64,000 nt of DNA from Streptomyces thinghirensis (lineage in GTDB: Bacteria; Actinomycetota; Actinomycetia; Streptomycetales; Streptomycetaceae). The notes below the pieces were generated by a model. The model was not told the DNA's origin, made no database searches, and saw only the letters and a list, made by a program, of their open reading frames with translations. The first letter of the stretch is position 1; each line of letters begins with the position of its first letter. The translations under genes were made by a program, and so were the position numbers. Below, one piece after another: positions 61,071-64,000 of the stretch. The stretch lies in contig JAKFGP010000056.1 in the NCBI GenBank assembly GCA_021502835.1, positions 1 through 64,000 of the forward strand. Direction: 5' to 3'.

Positions 61071-64000
61071 ATGACGCGAGCCGAGCAGCCAACGGCCCCC
61101 TCACCCCGCCCCGGACGACGCCCTGGTCGCGGACTCCCGCGAGCGCGCCGTCCGCGCCCTGCTGCGCCGCCCGCAGCTGAGGCGGTTGTGGAGCGCACAG
61201 CTCGTGGGGGGTGTCGGCGACATCCTCGCCCTCCTGGTGCTGGTCCTCCTCGCCGTCCAGGCCGCCATCGGCGCGGGCTCGTTCGGCGGCGGCTACCGGG
61301 GCGTGGCGTTCGCAGTGGCGACCGTTTTCGGCGTGCGCATCCTGGCGACGCTGCTCTTCGGTGCCGTACTGCTGGGGCCCCTCACCTCACTCACCTCGCA
61401 CGACGGTCCGCTCGACCGCCGCTGGACCATGGTCGGCGCCGACGGGCTGCGGGCCGCGCTGCTGATCGTCGCGCCCCCTGTGGATCGACTGGACGCCGGA
61501 CGACGCGCTCGCCGTCCTCCTGGTGACCGTCTTCGTCACCGGCGTCGCCGAGCGCTTCTGGACCGTGTGCCGGGAGAGCGCGGCGCCCGCCCCGCTGCCC
61601 GCCCCGCCCCCGGAGGGCGCGACGGTACGACCGCTGCCCGACCACATGGACGCGCTGCGCCGCCTGTCGCTCCGTACGGGCTTCGTGGCGGTCCCGCTGG
61701 CCGGTGCCGTGCTGGTCGTCGCGGGGCTGTTCAACAACCTGCTGGGCGCCGGTGTCGACTGGTTCGCCGAGCACCAGGGCGGCGCTCGGTTCGTATGTCG
61801 CGGCCGGGCTGTTCGCCGCCTCCCTGTCCGTTGTGACCTTCCTGGAGCTGCCCGGCGTCCGCACCCCGCGCGCGCGGTCGCCGCTGGAGGGCATGCGCCG
61901 CCCGAAGAGCGAATCGGGCGTCGACAAGGGCCGCACCGGCGCCCTCCCGCTGCTGGTGCTCGCCTGCGCGGCGGTCGCGCGGTGGTGGCCGCCGCGTCGC
62001 CGTGGCGGTGCTGCACGCCAAGGACCTCGGCGGCGGCCCCGTGCTGTACGGACTGATGGTGGGCGCGCTGACCGGCGGTGTCGTCGTCGGCATCCGCACG
62101 GCCCCGCCCTGCTGCCCTCCCTGTCCCGTCGGCGGCTGCTGGCCCTGGCGATCGCCTTCGCCGGCGTCGCCCTGCTGGCCGCCGGCCTCGTTCCGGACGA
62201 CACCACCGTGCTGCTGCTCCTCGCGCTGGCCGGCGTCGGCGCGGGCGTCGCGGCCAACACCGGGCACACGCTGCTCGACCAGGAGACCGAGGACCACCGC
62301 CGGACGCGCACGACCGAGCACCTGCACGCGGTCGTCCGGGTCTACGTGGCGCTCGGCGCGGTCGTCGCGCCCGTGGTGGCGGCGGCGATCGGACCGCACC
62401 GCCTGGAGAACGGCAAGTTCGTCTTCGCGCACGGCGGCGCCGCGTTCGTCCTGATGCTGGTCGGCGCGCTGCTGCTGCCGGTGGCCGCGCTGGTGCTGGC
62501 CAAGGTCGACGACCGTTCCGGCGTGCCGCTGCGGCACGACCTGCGGGACGCGCTGCTCGGCGGCGACGACCCGGTGCCAGCACCTGCGACCAGCGGCTTC
62601 TTCATCGCCCTGGAGGGTGGCGACGGCGCGGGAAGTCCACCCAGGCCGAGGCACTCGCCGAGTGGATCAGGAGCAAGGGGCACGAGGTCGTGCTGACGCG
62701 CGAGCCGGGGCGACCCCGGTGGGCAAGCGCCTGCGGTCCATCCTGCTGGACGTCTCCAGCGCCGGTCTGTCGCACCGCGCGGAGGCGCTGCTGTACGCCG
62801 CCGACCGCGCGGAGCACGTCGACACCGTGGTCCGGCCCGCCCTGGAGCGCGGTGCCGTGGTCATCTCCGACCGGTACATCGACTCCTCGGTGGCCTACCA
62901 GGGCGCCGGCCGCGACCTGTCACCGACCGAGATCGCCCGCATCAACCGCTGGGCGACCAACGGGCTCGTGCCGCACCTGACCGTCCTGCTGGACGTCGCG
63001 CCGGAGGCCGCGCGTGAGCGGTTCACCGAGGCGCCGGACCGGCTGGAGTCGGAGCCCGCCGAGTTCCACGCGCGCGTGCGCTCCGGTTTCCCTGACCCTG
63101 GCCGCGGCCGACCCCGGTCGCTACCTCGTCGTGGACGCGGGCCAGGAGCCCGAGGCCGTCACCACCGTCGTACGCCACCGGCTCGACCAGGTGCTGCCGC
63201 TTTCCGAGGCCGAGATCAAGGCCCGGGAGGAGGCACGCCGCAAGGCCGAGGAGGAGGCGCGCCGCAAGGCCGAGGAAGAGGCCGCGCGCAAGGCCGAGGA
63301 GGAGCGCCTGGAGCGCGAGCGCCTCGAACAGCTGGACGGCTGCGCGCCGAGGAGGAGGAGCGCAAGCGCCGCGAGCTGGAAGGAGGCGGCAGCGGCGCGA
63401 GGCCGAGCGGCAGGCGGAGGAGGCCCGGCAGCGGGCCGAGGAAGCGCGCCGGAAGGCCGAGGAGGAGCGGGCACGGCTCCTCGCGGAGGAGAAGGCACGG
63501 GCCGAGGAGGAGGCGCGGCGCCGGGCCGAGGAGGAACGGCGGCGCAAGCAGGCCGAGGAGGAGGAGCGGCTGCGGGCCGAGGCCGAGGCCCGGCGCCTGG
63601 AGAAGCAGCGCAAGGCCGAGGAGGCCCTGATGCGGGCCGAGGAGGCACGCCGGGCGGCGGAGCAGGCGGCGGCAGCGGCGCGGCGGGTCGAGGCCGACGG
63701 CGCCGCCACGGCGGACGCGCCCCGGCCGAAGTCGGCCGCTCCGGCCCAGTCGGACGCGGTGACCGTGCCGACGCCGGTCGTGACCCCGACGAACGCCTCC
63801 GGCGGGCCGGTCGAGGACCACGGCGGGTACTGCGGCCGGTGCGGGACTCGGTCGATGCTGGGGACGCTGCCGTCTCGCGGGACGACCGGGGTGGCGCCGA
63901 GAGACGACACCCGGGGTGGGCGCGGCGACGACGGCCGGGCGTCCGAGGCGTCCGCACCCGAGTCCGAGTCCGAGGTGACGACCGAACTGCCCATGCCGCC
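61071..64000 (+). CDS. tmk: Membrane MFS-like domain fused to thymidylate kinase with coiled-coil tail, runs off the window
   Basis: ATG 61071 starts MTRAEQPT. LRRLWSAQLVGGVGDILALLVLVLLAVQAA begins a major-facilitator-like domain of about 500 residues (VFGVRILATLLFGAVLLGPL, LAIAFAGVALLAAGLVPDD, VYVALGAVVAPVVAAAIGPH). FFIALEGGDGAG with KSTQAEALAEWI is the dTMP kinase P-loop, broken by a missing base at about 62632. LTREPG, DRYIDSSVAYQGAGRDLSP and ADPGRYLVVDAGQ complete the kinase. A charged coiled coil follows (REEARRKAEEEARRKAEEEA and on, about 63210-63690), then an Ala/Pro-rich region. It makes dTDP, probably at the membrane. The C-terminus is outside the window. Confidence 0.9.

Overview
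The window is high-G+C actinobacterial DNA from a Streptomyces chromosome. The diagnostic genes are wblA, bldG with its anti-sigma partner, a 224-residue Crp, a Ssd/Tad pilus locus, topA with a Lys/Ala-rich tail, and a membrane-domain/thymidylate-kinase fusion. From memory, the gene order matches the conserved core of S. coelicolor between the flotillin gene and topA/tmk, read in the opposite direction. This was not checked against a database.

Layout. 0-5.7 kb: an edge-truncated NAD-binding (TrkA-N) gene, an NfeD/flotillin pair, a PucR-type regulator, a quinone oxidoreductase, a zinc-ribbon protein and an HTH/DUF2975 pair. 5.8-12.5 kb: an amidinotransferase, DUF3040, a CPA-type antiporter, a small metal-handling group (DUF4396, DUF305, DUF6153) with a CsoR-like operator, and an XRE/DUF5753 regulator next to an RsbW-like ATPase. 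12.5-25 kb: tRNA-Pro, membrane and phosphoesterase genes, yqeY, a class A penicillin-binding protein divergent from wblA, two overlapping ArsA-like ATPases, RidA, an epoxide hydrolase, Nudix, MBL and Crp. 25-40 kb: endonuclease III, Nudix, a MarP-like protease whose stop codon abuts a palindromic MITE-like element, NhaA, acetyl-CoA synthetase, a SulP/carbonic anhydrase fusion, a secreted lipoprotein and a CooC-like ATPase. 40-48.5 kb: a degenerate Fic-like protein, a HAD phosphatase, and ssd-tadA-tadB-tadC-pilin-tadE-tadE-like, mostly joined by start/stop overlaps. 48.8-64 kb: a TTA-containing helicase divergent from bldG, then apgA, the proton-pumping pyrophosphatase, a lipoprotein, a methyltransferase, topA and the tmk fusion, which runs off the right edge.

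Sequence quality controls how this window should be read. Almost every long gene, including essential ones (topA, tmk, tRNA-Pro, ponA), carries one or more single-base indels, often in G or C runs, while the protein family remains obvious on both sides. I therefore treat most disrupted genes as real genes in an indel-rich assembly, not as pseudogenes. Coordinates of such genes are the outer limits of the recognisable coding region. Only a few short genes (crp, bldG, the MBL hydrolase, DUF4177, the holin-like protein) read cleanly.

The most interesting non-routine signals are the 8-nt anticodon loop of tRNA-Pro, the Gly-Ser expansion and other repeats in the Tad locus, the CsoR-like operator group, four perfect DnaA-box 9-mers, and the MITE at the marP stop codon.
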